From Clostridia bacterium (GTDB lineage: Bacteria > Bacillota > Clostridia > Oscillospirales > CAG-382): 40,898 nt of DNA. The position numbers were made by a program, and so were the translations under genes. Positions 25,517 through 34,126 of the stretch are shown here, one piece after another. Every line of letters begins with the position of its first letter. Within the stretch, counting starts at the first letter, position 1. The notes below the pieces were generated by a model. The model saw only the letters and a program-made list of their open reading frames with translations. It was not told the DNA's origin and did not search any database. The stretch is from assembly GCA_017397955.1 (NCBI GenBank), contig JAFQHL010000045.1, positions 168,764 through 209,661 on the forward strand, given 5' to 3'.

Positions 25517-25647
25517 AGCTGATGACAAACCTTGTCATCAGCTTGGCAGACTGCTGAGAAAGAGTGCAGACAAGACGAACCGAGGCGAGAGCTGTACTGA
25601 GTACTGTGAGCCGAGGTTCGTTTTGAACGAAAAAATATAAAATATAT

Positions 25648-25680
25648 AAAAATTTCGGGAAAATTTCCCCCGAAATTTTT
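25648..25680 (-). terminator. Probable lepA terminator inside the composite element
   Basis: A 12-bp perfect stem (25648-25659 with 25669-25680) whose minus-strand exit is T-rich for about 25 bases, 85 bases past the lepA stop. Confidence 0.75.
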
Positions 25681-25737
25681 CACTTTATAGTAACTATATT
25701 TTCTTTTTTCGTGTTCTGTGCCTTTGTCAGCGGTCTG

Positions 25738-25762
25738 TGGCGGCGGGAATACCGCCGCCTCA
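25738..25762. repeat. 25-bp palindromic repeat, copy 2
   Basis: Identical to 25492-25516. It ends three bases before the lepA stop codon. Confidence 0.9.
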
Positions 25763-25765
25763 GCA

Positions 25766-27571
25766 TTATTCGTCCATTTTAAGAACTGCCATAAATGCTT
25801 CCTTGGAAAGCTCTACGCTACCCAAAGAGCGCATCTTCTTTTTACCTTCCTTCTGCTTTTCCAGCAGCTTTTTCTTACGGGTAATATCGCCGCCGTAGCA
25901 CTTGGCAAGCACGTCCTTACGCAATGCCCTTACAGTTTCGCGGGCGATAATCTTACCGCCTATAGCCGCTTGTACCGGCACCTCAAACAACTGTCTGGGT
26001 ATATTGTCCTTCAGCTTCTCAACAATCCTTCTCGCTCTTGCATAGCTCTTGTCAGCATGCACTATAAAGGAAAGTGCATCCACATTTTCACCGTTAAGCA
26101 AGAAGTCCAGCTTAATAAGTTTGGATGCCTTGTAACCGTCAGGCTCATAGTCCAAAGAAGCGTAACCTTTGGTCTTGGATTTTAAGGAATCGAAAAAGTC
26201 GTAAATTATTTCGTTAAGGGGCAATTCATAGTGAAGCTCTGCTCTGTCGCCCGCAACGTATTTCATATCAATAAAGGTGCCGCGTCTGTCCTGACAAAGC
26301 TCCATAATACTTCCAACATAAGCGGTGGGCGTAATAACCGTTGCTTTAACAATCGGCTCTGCCGCCTCCTCAATTTCGTCGGGGGAGGGGTAGTTTGTGG
26401 GATTGTCTATATAACGCACCTCGCCTTTTTTGTCGGTTATCTTATAGATTACACTGGGCGCGGTGGTAATAAGATCAAGATTAAACTCTCTTTCAAGCCT
26501 CTCCTGTATTATTTCCATATGAAGAAGCCCTAGGAAGCCGCAACGGAAACCAAAGCCCAAAGCGGCAGAAGTCTCCGGCTCAAACCCAAAGGCACTGTCG
26601 TTAAGTCTAAGCTTTTCAAGCGCATCCTTCAAGTCGCCGTATTTTGCGCCGTCAGCGGGGTAAATACCGCTGTATACCATGGGCAGCACTTTTTTAAATC
26701 CGGGTAACGGCTCTTCGGCAGGCCTATCAAGAAGGGTTACGGTATCACCAACTTCGGTATCCGCAATGCTCTTTATACTGGCGGTAAAATAGCCAACCTC
26801 GCCTGCGGTAAGCACACCCTTGGGATTAAAACCAAAGGCGGAAAGTGTACCAACCTCCACAAGCTCAAAGTTCGCACCCGTGTGCATCATCTTAACGGTG
26901 TCTCCTACCTTAACAGTACCGTCCTTCACTCTAATGTAAACCACAACGCCTTTGTAGGAGTCATAGTAGGAGTCAAATATCAAAGCTTTAAGAGGCGCGT
27001 TGCTGTCGCCTGTAGGGGCGGGAACAGCCTTTACTATCTGCTCAAGTACATCCTTGATGTTCGTGCCCATCTTTGCGGATATGGCAGGTGCATCATCGGC
27101 AGGAATACCTACAACCTCTTCTATCTCGCTCTTGGTTCTTTCAATATCTGCGCTGGGCAGGTCCATTTTATTTATTACGGGTAGTATTTCCAAATCGTTG
27201 TCAACCGCAAGATATGCGTTGGCAAGTGTTTGTGCCTGTATGCCCTGTGTGGCATCAACAACCAATAAAGCACCCTCGCATGACTGTAAGGAGCGTGATA
27301 CCTCATAGTTAAAGTCTACGTGACCGGGAGTGTCTATCAGGTTAAGGTCGTACAGCTCACCGTCATCAGCCTTATATTTAAAGTTTACGGCACGTGCCTT
27401 AATAGTAATGCCGCGCTCTCTTTCCAGCTCCATACTGTCAAGCATTCTGTCTACGGATTCACGCTTAGAGACTGCCTCCGTATACTCAAGCAGTCGGTCA
27501 GCCAAGGTGCTTTTGCCGTGGTCAATATGAGCTATTATAGAAAAATTGCGTATTTTGGATATATCTGTCAT
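25766..27571 (-). CDS. lepA: Elongation factor 4 (ribosomal back-translocase)
   Basis: A 601-residue translational GTPase that acts on stalled or mistranslocated ribosomes. GTPase motifs are AHIDHGKST (G1), DTPGH (G3), NKMD (G4) and SAK (G5). Domain II and EF-G-like domains follow. The LepA-specific C-terminus contains [25 protein letters not shown] three codons upstream (27580) lies in frame, but it overlaps the AGGTGA ribosome site, and the ATG at 27571 gives the usual spacing and N-terminus ([15 protein letters not shown]). The gene is 21 bases after galE and is probably co-transcribed with it. Confidence 0.97.
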   Translation of the reverse strand: MTDISKIRNFSIIAHIDHGKSTLADRLLEYTEAVSKRESVDRMLDSMELERERGITIKARAVNFKYKADDGELYDLNLIDTPGHVDFNYEVSRSLQSCEGALLVVDATQGIQAQTLANAYLAVDNDLEILPVINKMDLPSADIERTKSEIEEVVGIPADDAPAISAKMGTNIKDVLEQIVKAVPAPTGDSNAPLKALIFDSYYDSYKGVVVYIRVKDGTVKVGDTVKMMHTGANFELVEVGTLSAFGFNPKGVLTAGEVGYFTASIKSIADTEVGDTVTLLDRPAEEPLPGFKKVLPMVYSGIYPADGAKYGDLKDALEKLRLNDSAFGFEPETSAALGFGFRCGFLGLLHMEIIQERLEREFNLDLITTAPSVIYKITDKKGEVRYIDNPTNYPSPDEIEEAAEPIVKATVITPTAYVGSIMELCQDRRGTFIDMKYVAGDRAELHYELPLNEIIYDFFDSLKSKTKGYASLDYEPDGYKASKLIKLDFLLNGENVDALSFIVHADKSYARARRIVEKLKDNIPRQLFEVPVQAAIGGKIIARETVRALRKDVLAKCYGGDITRKKKLLEKQKEGKKKMRSLGSVELSKEAFMAVLKMDE

Positions 27572-27592
27572 CGTTTTCACCTAAAGCGTAAA

Positions 27593-28585
27593 TTATTTAT
27601 CTTTTACAAAGTCCCAACTGCTTTTGCACATATCTTCCAGTTCTCGTTTCGCTTCCCAGCCAAGTTCTTCCTTTGCTTTGGTGGGGTCAGCGTAAACCAC
27701 TGGTACGTCACCTGCACGTCTGGGGCATACCTTGTAGGGTACATCCACATTGTTGACGGATGCAAAGGTGCGTATAAGGTCATAAACGCTGTAGCCTTTA
27801 CCTGTACCAAGGTTGTAAATGTGCACGCCGCTTTCCTTTTCTATCTTGTTTAAAGCCGCAAGATGTCCGTCTGCCAGGTCACAAACATGGATATAATCTC
27901 TTACACCGGTTCCGTCGGGGGTAGGGTAATCGTCACCGAATACGGTAAGCTCCTTCATTATACCCTTCGCCGTTTGGCATATACGGGGCATAAGATTATT
28001 TGGAATACCGTTAGGGTTTTCGCCAATCAATCCGCTCTCATGAGCGCCGATAGGGTTGAAATATCTAAGCAGAGCCACGGAAAAATCTTTGTCAGAAACG
28101 CATACATCTTTAAGTATACCCTCAATATAAAGCTTGGTGCTTCCGTAGGGGTTAGTAGTGCTGTTGGGGAAATCTTCTTTTATGGGAACAGTTTTGGGTT
28201 CGCCGTAAACAGTGGCACTGGAGGAGAAAACCAACCGCTTAACACCGTATTTTTCCATAAGCTTAAGCAGATTAACCGTGCCGCTTATGTTGTTTTCATA
28301 GTAAAGCAGAGGCTTTGCCACCGATTCTCCCACAGCTTTAAGACCTGCAAAATGTATAACGGCGTCTATGTTATTTTCTTTGAATATCTTTTCCATAGAG
28401 TCGGGGTCTCTGAGGTCGGCAGTATAAAAAGGAAAATCCTTACCCGATAATTTTTTAACAGCTTCAACTGCTTCTGCGGTGCTGTTATAAAAATTGTCAA
28501 AGCCAATTATCTCTCTGCCCGCGTTGAGAAGCGCTAATGCTGTGTGAGAGCCGATATAGCCGGACATACCTGTTACAAGTATCAT
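27593..28585 (-). CDS. galE: UDP-glucose 4-epimerase
   Basis: A 330-residue short-chain dehydrogenase/reductase that interconverts UDP-glucose and UDP-galactose, using tightly bound NAD. The N-terminal Rossmann motif is TGMSGYIGSH. Asp31/Asn32 in GFDNFYNS, the Ser-x-Ser-Ala segment in VFSSSATVYGEP and the catalytic Tyr/Lys in NPYGSTKLYIE are typical, as are VALLRYFNPIGAHESG and GTGVRDYIHVCDLADGH. Length is normal. An AAAGGA site precedes the ATG. A strong hairpin terminator separates it from the secDF operon upstream, and I see no clear promoter in the short gap, so some read-through may drive galE-lepA. Confidence 0.96.
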   Translation of the reverse strand: MILVTGMSGYIGSHTALALLNAGREIIGFDNFYNSTAEAVEAVKKLSGKDFPFYTADLRDPDSMEKIFKENNIDAVIHFAGLKAVGESVAKPLLYYENNISGTVNLLKLMEKYGVKRLVFSSSATVYGEPKTVPIKEDFPNSTTNPYGSTKLYIEGILKDVCVSDKDFSVALLRYFNPIGAHESGLIGENPNGIPNNLMPRICQTAKGIMKELTVFGDDYPTPDGTGVRDYIHVCDLADGHLAALNKIEKESGVHIYNLGTGKGYSVYDLIRTFASVNNVDVPYKVCPRRAGDVPVVYADPTKAKEELGWEAKRELEDMCKSSWDFVKDK

Positions 28586-28616
28586 AAACGTCGTCCTTTC
28601 TTGTTAAGTCTTACTA

Positions 28617-28652
28617 AAAAAGCCGTAAAGGAGGTATCCGTTACGGCTTTTT
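28617..28652 (-). terminator. Terminator of the secD-secF operon
   Basis: A 12-bp perfect stem (28617-28628 with 28641-28652) ending in a run of six T on the minus strand, 12 bases after the secF stop and 31 bases before galE. Confidence 0.9.
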
Positions 28653-28663
28653 GTATGCATATT

Positions 28664-29827
28664 TTACTTTGCTTTTGCCTGCTTCTTTGCAGCTGCCTTT
28701 TCTTCTACCTTAAACCATTTTCTAAGCACGGACCAAATGGGTGCTGCAAGGAAAACGGAGGAGAACAAACCGGCGATGATGCCTATGATAAGAGGCAACG
28801 CAAAGGCCTTTATGGAGGTAACACCAAGGATATAAACCAAAATTATGGTAATAAGGGTGGTTATCGTGGTGTTTACTGAACGCAACATGGTGGAGTGAAC
28901 ACCGCTGTTTGCTGCGGCATCAAAGTCAGCTTCCTTAACGTTATTTTCACGGATACGGTCGAAAATAACGATGGTTGCGTTGATGGAATAACCAAGGATG
29001 GTAAGACAAGCAGGGATTATATCAAGAGTCATTTCCCACTGGAAAACAGCGTAGAAGGTAAACATCATAAACAGGTTGAAGAACAAGCATGCTACGGATG
29101 CAAGACCGGAAGCAATCTGCTTGAATCTGAAGGTGATGTAGACCAGCATAAGCACAATCGCAACAGCGGCGGAGATAAGAGCGGTTTTTGTCTGAGCAGA
29201 AGCGCGATTCTTACTGATGGTGCTGATTTCATCGCTAACAACCTCAAACTTTTCATCGTCGTTTACTTTGGCGATTATCTTTTCTTCAACAGAGGTGGAA
29301 TAGTAGTTAACGGTAACAACATTCTTTTCTACATTTACGCTCTTAAACACTTCGTTTTCCTTGTCAAGTGCATTAAGCTTTGCTTTAAGGTCATCTTCCT
29401 TAACCGTAGGTTCAGCGTTAAGCTCGAAGGATACGTAAGCGTACTCGTTACCTTTATCGTCGGCAGTAGTTTCTTTGTCGCCAATAGTCTTAACATCAAT
29501 GCCGTACAGAGAAGCTATTTCTTTGATAACAAGAGTATCGAAGGAAGTAACGGATTTAATGGTAACAATAATATCCTTTTTATTGGTGGTGGATTGAACC
29601 AAAGATACAAACTTGTCTTCGCCAACAATATCCTTAACATATTTTTCAACAGCATCAAGATCCTTAGAAGGGTCCTTGTCCATATGCATAGTTATCTTGG
29701 AACCGCCTGTGAAGTCAACGCCCATATTAAAGCCTGCGATTACAAAGGAAAGCAAACCTGCAACCAAAAGAACGGCGGAAACAATAAATGCTATATTCTT
29801 TTTCTTAAGAAAATCAAAATTCTTCAT
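28664..29827 (-). CDS. secF: Protein-export membrane protein SecF
   Basis: A 387-residue subunit of the SecDF complex, which uses ion flow to help pull exported proteins through SecYEG. A first helix (about 13-33) is followed by GFNMGVDFTGGSKI, the conserved D-x-x-GG entry to the extracytoplasmic P1-like domain. The C-terminal helices contain TLDIIPACLTILGYSINATIVIFDRIREN, the SecF signature. The ATG at 29827 overlaps the secD stop as TGATG and has AAGGAGG upstream; a TTG one codon earlier is less likely. The extracytoplasmic loop is somewhat longer than in many SecF proteins. A Lys/Ala-rich tail ends the protein. Confidence 0.96.
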   Translation of the reverse strand: MKNFDFLKKKNIAFIVSAVLLVAGLLSFVIAGFNMGVDFTGGSKITMHMDKDPSKDLDAVEKYVKDIVGEDKFVSLVQSTTNKKDIIVTIKSVTSFDTLVIKEIASLYGIDVKTIGDKETTADDKGNEYAYVSFELNAEPTVKEDDLKAKLNALDKENEVFKSVNVEKNVVTVNYYSTSVEEKIIAKVNDDEKFEVVSDEISTISKNRASAQTKTALISAAVAIVLMLVYITFRFKQIASGLASVACLFFNLFMMFTFYAVFQWEMTLDIIPACLTILGYSINATIVIFDRIRENNVKEADFDAAANSGVHSTMLRSVNTTITTLITIILVYILGVTSIKAFALPLIIGIIAGLFSSVFLAAPIWSVLRKWFKVEEKAAAKKQAKAK

Positions 29828-31152
29828 CAATTGTTACCTCCTTTTACCTTGGGGCAGTACTGGGAAGGCTTAACAAAGCCCATACCTGTGAACAAACGCA
29901 ACAAGCCCTTAGAGAGGAAGAAAGCGGTCATTACGGAAACAACAACACCGATGAATAGTGTTATACCGAAGCCCTTAACCATACCGTTACCAAGGAATAT
30001 AAGCACAAGTGCTGCGATCGCTGTGGTAACGTTAGAGTCGATGATGGCGGAAAGTGCTTTCTTAAAGCCTGCTTCAGAAGCGCTCTTAACGCTCTTACCT
30101 GCTCTTATTTCTTCCTTGATACGTTCAAAAATAACAACGTTTGCGTCAACTGCCATACCTATGGAAAGAATAATACCCGCAATACCGGGAAGGGTAAGGG
30201 TAACACCAAAGGTGATGATACAGAGAATAACGATTGCCGTGTAAGCACAAAGGCTGATGGAAGCAACAACACCGGGAATACGGTACATGATAATCATAAA
30301 TATCATAACCAAAACAAGACCGATAAGTGCTGCCATAACGCTGGTATCAAGTGCTTCTTCACCGAGGGTTGCGCTGATATAGCTCATAGAACCATAGGTG
30401 TCGTCACACTTAAGCTCGTACTGCATAACACCTGCGTTGATGTAGCTTGCAAGACGTTCGGCTTCAGACTGGTCTTCCTCAAAGGAAGGGCTGGAGATTA
30501 TAACGCTGTCGCCTGTAATTTTTTCTTCAACGGTGGGCTGAGAGATCATCTCATCGCCAACATAGATAGCAAGGAAGTTATTACCTTCGGTTTTCTTGGA
30601 GATGGTTTCGGTAATGCTGCCGAAAAGCTTCTCACCCGCGGATGTAAGTGTAAGCTGAACAACGGGCTTATAGGTAACGCCGTCTTCACTGGTGAAGGTG
30701 AAGAACGCTTCCTTAACTGCGGTGTAATCCATAAGAACTTCGTCATCGCTGTTTCTAAAGTTCAAAGAGCCGCTCTTACCGTAGTGGTCAACAACCAAAC
30801 GAGGGTCATCATAACCGGGTATGTCAAGCTGAATTTCTGTATCGCTTATAATATAAACGCTTGCTTCCGGGTTATTAACACGCTTTTCAAGAATACTTCT
30901 GGTATCCTCAAGACCTGCTTCGGTAACATCCTGACCGTCCTTGGGAACGACCTCAAACACAACAGATGTACCGCCTGCCAAGTCCAAGCCCAAAGAAATC
31001 GCGCCGTCTTCGATAAAGCCCTTTTGGTCAATATCAATTCCTAACCAACCAATTCTCATATTCAGGCCGAACAATGCTGTAAATACAAGCAAGGTTATGC
31101 ACAGAAGTACAAGAATGGTACGTGCAACGTTATACGCACGTGACATTTTCAT
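29827..31152 (-). CDS. secD: Protein-export membrane protein SecD
   Basis: A 441-residue SecD subunit. Helix 1 (about 10-30) precedes GLDLAGGTSVVFEVVP and the extracytoplasmic domain with DIPGYDDP. The C-terminal region has five further helices including LPGIAGIILSIGMAVDANVVIFERIKEE, the SecD signature. It is shorter than the 615-residue E. coli protein, as usual for Firmicutes. GGAGG lies before the ATG at 31152; another ATG at 31146 is possible. It is translationally coupled to secF. A consensus promoter and a leader of about 97 bases with two hairpins precede it. The yajC gene is not present here. Confidence 0.96.
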   Translation of the reverse strand: MKMSRAYNVARTILVLLCITLLVFTALFGLNMRIGWLGIDIDQKGFIEDGAISLGLDLAGGTSVVFEVVPKDGQDVTEAGLEDTRSILEKRVNNPEASVYIISDTEIQLDIPGYDDPRLVVDHYGKSGSLNFRNSDDEVLMDYTAVKEAFFTFTSEDGVTYKPVVQLTLTSAGEKLFGSITETISKKTEGNNFLAIYVGDEMISQPTVEEKITGDSVIISSPSFEEDQSEAERLASYINAGVMQYELKCDDTYGSMSYISATLGEEALDTSVMAALIGLVLVMIFMIIMYRIPGVVASISLCAYTAIVILCIITFGVTLTLPGIAGIILSIGMAVDANVVIFERIKEEIRAGKSVKSASEAGFKKALSAIIDSNVTTAIAALVLIFLGNGMVKGFGITLFIGVVVSVMTAFFLSKGLLRLFTGMGFVKPSQYCPKVKGGNN

Positions 31153-31179
31153 AATCCTACCTCCGGAAAGTGAGTTACT

Positions 31180-31234
31180 TTATATATTTAAAAATATATA
31201 ACAAGAGTTAATTAGCTTCGGCGGTTTCGCCGCC
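31180..31234 (-). promoter_or_regulatory. Structured leader of secD (two hairpins)
   Basis: Within the secD 5' untranslated region are a GC-rich hairpin (31220-31224 with 31230-31234, GGCGG/CCGCC) and an A/T-only inverted repeat (31180-31189 with 31192-31201) close to the ribosome site. They may modulate stability or translation. No known riboswitch was recognised. Confidence 0.4.
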
Positions 31235-31255
31235 CTTAAAATTTAACTAAAGTAC

Positions 31256-31284
31256 ATTATACTTGCACAGCTGCAAAATGTCAA
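31256..31284 (-). promoter_or_regulatory. Promoter of the secD-secF operon
   Basis: Minus strand TTGACA (31279-31284), a 17-base spacer and TATAAT (31256-31261), both perfect consensus boxes, predicting a start near 31249. Confidence 0.93.
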
Positions 31285-31352
31285 GCACAAAGTTTTAAAA
31301 AGTCACAATTTTTGGTAAAACTTTTACCCAAAACCGCAACATTTAGAAAAAA

Positions 31353-32261
31353 TTATCTAAAGAAATGCTTTTTGGGGACAACAAAATTGATTGCCCGCTT
31401 ATGGTTTTGTACCGTAACCGCCTTGCTTGTTTCAAGCTTTTCACCGTCTACCGTAAAGCACGGCTCCTCTTCAAACAACATATTAACCTTAGAGGCGTGA
31501 TAAAGTTTTATGCAGCTGCAGTTTAAGTGATTTGACAGTATCGCAGTGATAAGTTCTGCAGATTCTTTTATGTTTGCGGGCTTTCTTACAAGAACCAGCT
31601 CAAAACTGCCGTCGTTAAAGTTAACCGCGTCTTTGTCAAATTTCACCAAGCCGCCTACAGAGGTGGTGTTACTTACAGAAGCGTAAATAAAGTTGCCCTC
31701 GGTACGTTTTCCGTCAAAAACCACCTTCATACGAAAAGCTTTTATTTTTGCAAGGTATTTGGAGCCTTCCAGTATATACGCAAAATGTCCAAGGGAGTTT
31801 TTAAGCTTTTGCGATGCGGAATAAGATGCTCCGGTAAAAGCGCCGGTTGCCAGTATGTAGGAGAAGTATTTGCCGTTGATACTGCCAAGGTCGTGGGGTA
31901 CAATAGTACCTCCAAGTATACCCAGCGCTGCAAGCTTGGGGTTGCGGGAGATATTCATATTAGAGGCAAAATCGTTGGTGCTGCCCATGGGAATATAACC
32001 TACGGGCGTATCTGCACCACTTGCATAAACGCCGCCAAGCACTTTGCTTAAAGTGCCGTCGCCACCGCAGCACACCACTAAATCGTAGTGCGGTGCCTCT
32101 GCCTTAACGTAATCCTCTGTTCCCTTTTTTTGCGTGGGGTGCACGGTAACTCTGTACCCGCCGCCGCTGAATATGGAAACAATATCAAACAATACCTTTT
32201 TTGCCATACATTTTCCGGCTTTGGGGTTAACAATCAGCAATAAGCTTTTACTTGCGTTCAT
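31353..32261 (-). CDS. Diacylglycerol kinase-like lipid kinase (DagK/YegS family)
   Basis: A 302-residue soluble kinase with the DAGK catalytic fold. LLLIVNPKAGKCMAKK at the N-terminus, the nucleotide-binding VVCCGGDGTLSKVLGGV and the GYIPMGSTNDFASNM segment are family-defining. Members phosphorylate diacylglycerol or related lipids with ATP, and the exact lipid cannot be told. The start at ATG 32261 is preferred because the in-frame GTG four codons earlier overlaps the GGAG ribosome site. It follows mtnA by 19 bases and is the last gene of the salvage operon, to which it has no obvious metabolic link. Confidence 0.88.
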   Translation of the reverse strand: MNASKSLLLIVNPKAGKCMAKKVLFDIVSIFSGGGYRVTVHPTQKKGTEDYVKAEAPHYDLVVCCGGDGTLSKVLGGVYASGADTPVGYIPMGSTNDFASNMNISRNPKLAALGILGGTIVPHDLGSINGKYFSYILATGAFTGASYSASQKLKNSLGHFAYILEGSKYLAKIKAFRMKVVFDGKRTEGNFIYASVSNTTSVGGLVKFDKDAVNFNDGSFELVLVRKPANIKESAELITAILSNHLNCSCIKLYHASKVNMLFEEEPCFTVDGEKLETSKAVTVQNHKRAINFVVPKKHFFR

Positions 32262-32280
32262 CTGAATATACACTCCAAAA

Positions 32281-33318
32281 TTAAAGTTCGTGGGGCTTTT
32301 TTATGCCTCTTTCCGTAATGAAAGCTGTAATAAGTTCAGCAGGAGTCACATCAAAGGCGGGGTTGTAGATTCTTGCCTTTTTCGTGACCATGCTTTTTTC
32401 ATACCAAAGGGATCGCAGTTCTTCCCCGCTTCTTTGCTCTATAATAATGTCCTCCCCCTTTTTGGTGGAAAAATCCACGGTAGAGTAGGGGGCGCAAACA
32501 TAAAACGGTACGTCAAAATGCTTTGCAAGTATTGCAAGCATATATGTGCCTATTTTGTTGGCTGCATCGCCGTTGGCAGCAACGCGATCACAGCCCGTAA
32601 ATATTGCGTTTATCTTTCCCTGCGCCAAAACAGAAGCCGCCATATTGTCACATATAAGGGTGGTATCAACACCGTTCTCCGTCAATTCGAAGGAAGTTAG
32701 TCGCGCACCCTGTAACAGTGGGCGAGTTTCCATAGAGTATACAGCAACCTTCTTGCCGTTTTCCGATGCTACGTATACGGGCGCAAGTGCCGTGCCGTAT
32801 TCTACCGCCGCCAATGCGCCTGCGTTGCAAACGGTCATTACGGTGTCACCGTCCTTAAGAAGAGCGGCACCGTGTTCACCTATAGCTTTGCACACGGCAA
32901 CATCCTGCTCTTCCACATCCTTCGCTTTAGCTTTTAAAGCAGATTTAACGGCGACAACACCTTTACCTTTGTGACTTTCGGCGCAGGAAATCATCTCCTC
33001 AAGCGCCCAAGATAAATTGCGGGCGGTGGGGCGGGTTGCGTTTAAAATGTCCGCATCTGCCTTTAGCTTTTGAAAAAACTCATCTTCGTTCTTCGTATCG
33101 TATCTCTCTGCCAAGCAGTAAAGCCCTGCGGCTGCGGCAACGCCTATGGCGGGCGCGCCTCTTACGCGCAGTTTCTTTATGGCGTCGCACATCTCGTCAA
33201 GCTCTATAAGTCGCAGTAATTTAAGCTCGTTTGGCAGTAAGGTCTGGTCTATTATAACAAGCTCCGCCTTTTCCGTATCAAGGGTTACGGTGCGAGGCAA
33301 TCCGCTTTCCTTTAGCAT
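32281..33318 (-). CDS. mtnA: S-methyl-5-thioribose-1-phosphate isomerase
   Basis: A 345-residue enzyme of the eIF2B-like isomerase family, converting methylthioribose-1-phosphate to methylthioribulose-1-phosphate in methionine salvage. Diagnostic segments are LRVRGAPAIGVAAAAG, the active-site Cys in MTVCNAGALAAVEYG and the catalytic Asp in GCDRVAANGDAANKIGTYMLA. Length is normal. Its ATG overlaps the stop of the preceding phosphorylase by seven bases. Later genes of the classical pathway (mtnB, mtnC, mtnD, mtnW) are absent from the window, so the product may leave by another route. Related deoxyribose-1-phosphate substrates from 5-deoxyadenosine are also possible. Confidence 0.93.
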   Translation of the reverse strand: MLKESGLPRTVTLDTEKAELVIIDQTLLPNELKLLRLIELDEMCDAIKKLRVRGAPAIGVAAAAGLYCLAERYDTKNEDEFFQKLKADADILNATRPTARNLSWALEEMISCAESHKGKGVVAVKSALKAKAKDVEEQDVAVCKAIGEHGAALLKDGDTVMTVCNAGALAAVEYGTALAPVYVASENGKKVAVYSMETRPLLQGARLTSFELTENGVDTTLICDNMAASVLAQGKINAIFTGCDRVAANGDAANKIGTYMLAILAKHFDVPFYVCAPYSTVDFSTKKGEDIIIEQRSGEELRSLWYEKSMVTKKARIYNPAFDVTPAELITAFITERGIKKPHEL

Positions 33319-34121
33319 CTCTTTATTATCTCGCTTACCAAGCCGCCCAGCACCAAGCTTTGCTTTCTGCCTGTTTCAGCTACTTCCTCCATCGTAAGCT
33401 TGTTGCCCGTTATCCCTGCCGCCATATTCGTTATAAGGGAAAGGGTAAGCACTTTAAGCCCGCAATGAACTGCGGCAATAACCTCGGGTACGGTGGACAT
33501 ACCAACGGCGTCGGCACCAAGAATTCTAAATGCGCGTATTTCCGCAGGCGTTTCGTAGGAGGGCCCCGTGCACGCTATATACACGCCTTTTTTAAGGTCG
33601 ATGCCCAAGTCGGCGGCGCATTTTTCTGCAATCGCTCTAAGCTCAGGATTATAAGCATAAGTCATATCGGGAAAACGCACGCCCAGCTCCTCGTCGTTTT
33701 TGCCCATAAGCGGGTTCCGCCCCTGAAAGTTTATGTGGTCCTCTACAAGCATAATATCGCCAACCTTGAAGGAGGTGTTTATGCCGCCCGTAGCGTTGGT
33801 AAGGAAGATTTTGTGTGCACCAAGCTTTCGAAGTACGCGGAGAGGGAACACCAAATCAGCGGGTGCGTGTCCTTCGTAAAGGTGCAGTCTGCCGTCCATA
33901 CAAGCAACGTTTTTGCCTTCAACGGTACCAAGTATAAGCCTGCCGTTGTGATAGGGTGCTGTGGAAACACCAAAACCGGGGATATCGCCGTAGGGGATGA
34001 TTGCCTTGGCATCAACGCGGTCTGCAAAACCTGCAAGCCCACTGCCAAGCACTACTATAATTTCAGGCTTAAAGCCGCCGGAAAGCTCATTGATTTTACT
34101 GCAAGCATTGTTGTAGTCCAT
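33312..34121 (-). CDS. Purine-nucleoside phosphorylase, trimeric PNP/MTAP family (6-oxopurine type)
   Basis: A 269-residue phosphorylase of the PNP/MTAP family. Segments VVLGSGLAGFAD, GRLHLYEGHAPADLVFPLRVL, LTNATGGIN, CTGPSYETPAEIRAFR (base-binding Glu), VGMSTVPEVIAA and SLITNMAAGI are diagnostic. The Asn in SLITNMAAG is at the position where 6-oxopurine enzymes have Asn and MTA phosphorylases have Asp, which favours inosine- or methylthioinosine-type nucleosides over MTA itself. It lies between a predicted MTA deaminase gene and mtnA, so cleavage of methylthioinosine is a good inference. General inosine/guanosine salvage (PunA) is the alternative. It starts five bases after the deaminase stop, with AGGAGG within the deaminase's last codons. 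Confidence 0.92.
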   Translation of the reverse strand: MDYNNACSKINELSGGFKPEIIVVLGSGLAGFADRVDAKAIIPYGDIPGFGVSTAPYHNGRLILGTVEGKNVACMDGRLHLYEGHAPADLVFPLRVLRKLGAHKIFLTNATGGINTSFKVGDIMLVEDHINFQGRNPLMGKNDEELGVRFPDMTYAYNPELRAIAEKCAADLGIDLKKGVYIACTGPSYETPAEIRAFRILGADAVGMSTVPEVIAAVHCGLKVLTLSLITNMAAGITGNKLTMEEVAETGRKQSLVLGGLVSEIIKRC

Positions 34122-34126
34122 AATAA

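Larger units (their letters stand above)
25492..25762. repeat. Composite intergenic element of nested hairpins (REP/MITE-like) between lepA and hemW
   Basis: The whole 300-base gap between hemW and lepA holds no gene. Two identical 25-bp palindromes mark its ends. Inside are a perfect 14-bp hairpin (25515-25528 with 25532-25545), an imperfect hairpin of about 47 bases (25575-25621) with a 7-bp outer stem, a small TTCGTT/AACGAA hairpin (25617-25631), and a 12-bp terminator-like hairpin. Bordering repeats and stacked palindromes suggest a non-coding mobile or REP-like element. Only one complete copy is in this window, so repetition across the genome is inferred. Confidence 0.65.

Noticed and set aside
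28895..30244. Plus-strand open frame of 449 codons across secF/secD
   Set aside because: It is antisense to two clearly recognised genes. No family pattern, and its composition is that of a shadow frame.
31300..31352. Possible terminator after the lipid kinase gene
   Set aside because: Only short stems (about 6 bp) without a proper T run on the minus strand; too weak to call.
33312..34121. Assignment of the phosphorylase as MTA phosphorylase (mtnP)
   Set aside because: The base-binding segment has Asn (SLITNM) as in 6-oxopurine enzymes, and a deaminase gene precedes it, so the broader PNP name is safer.
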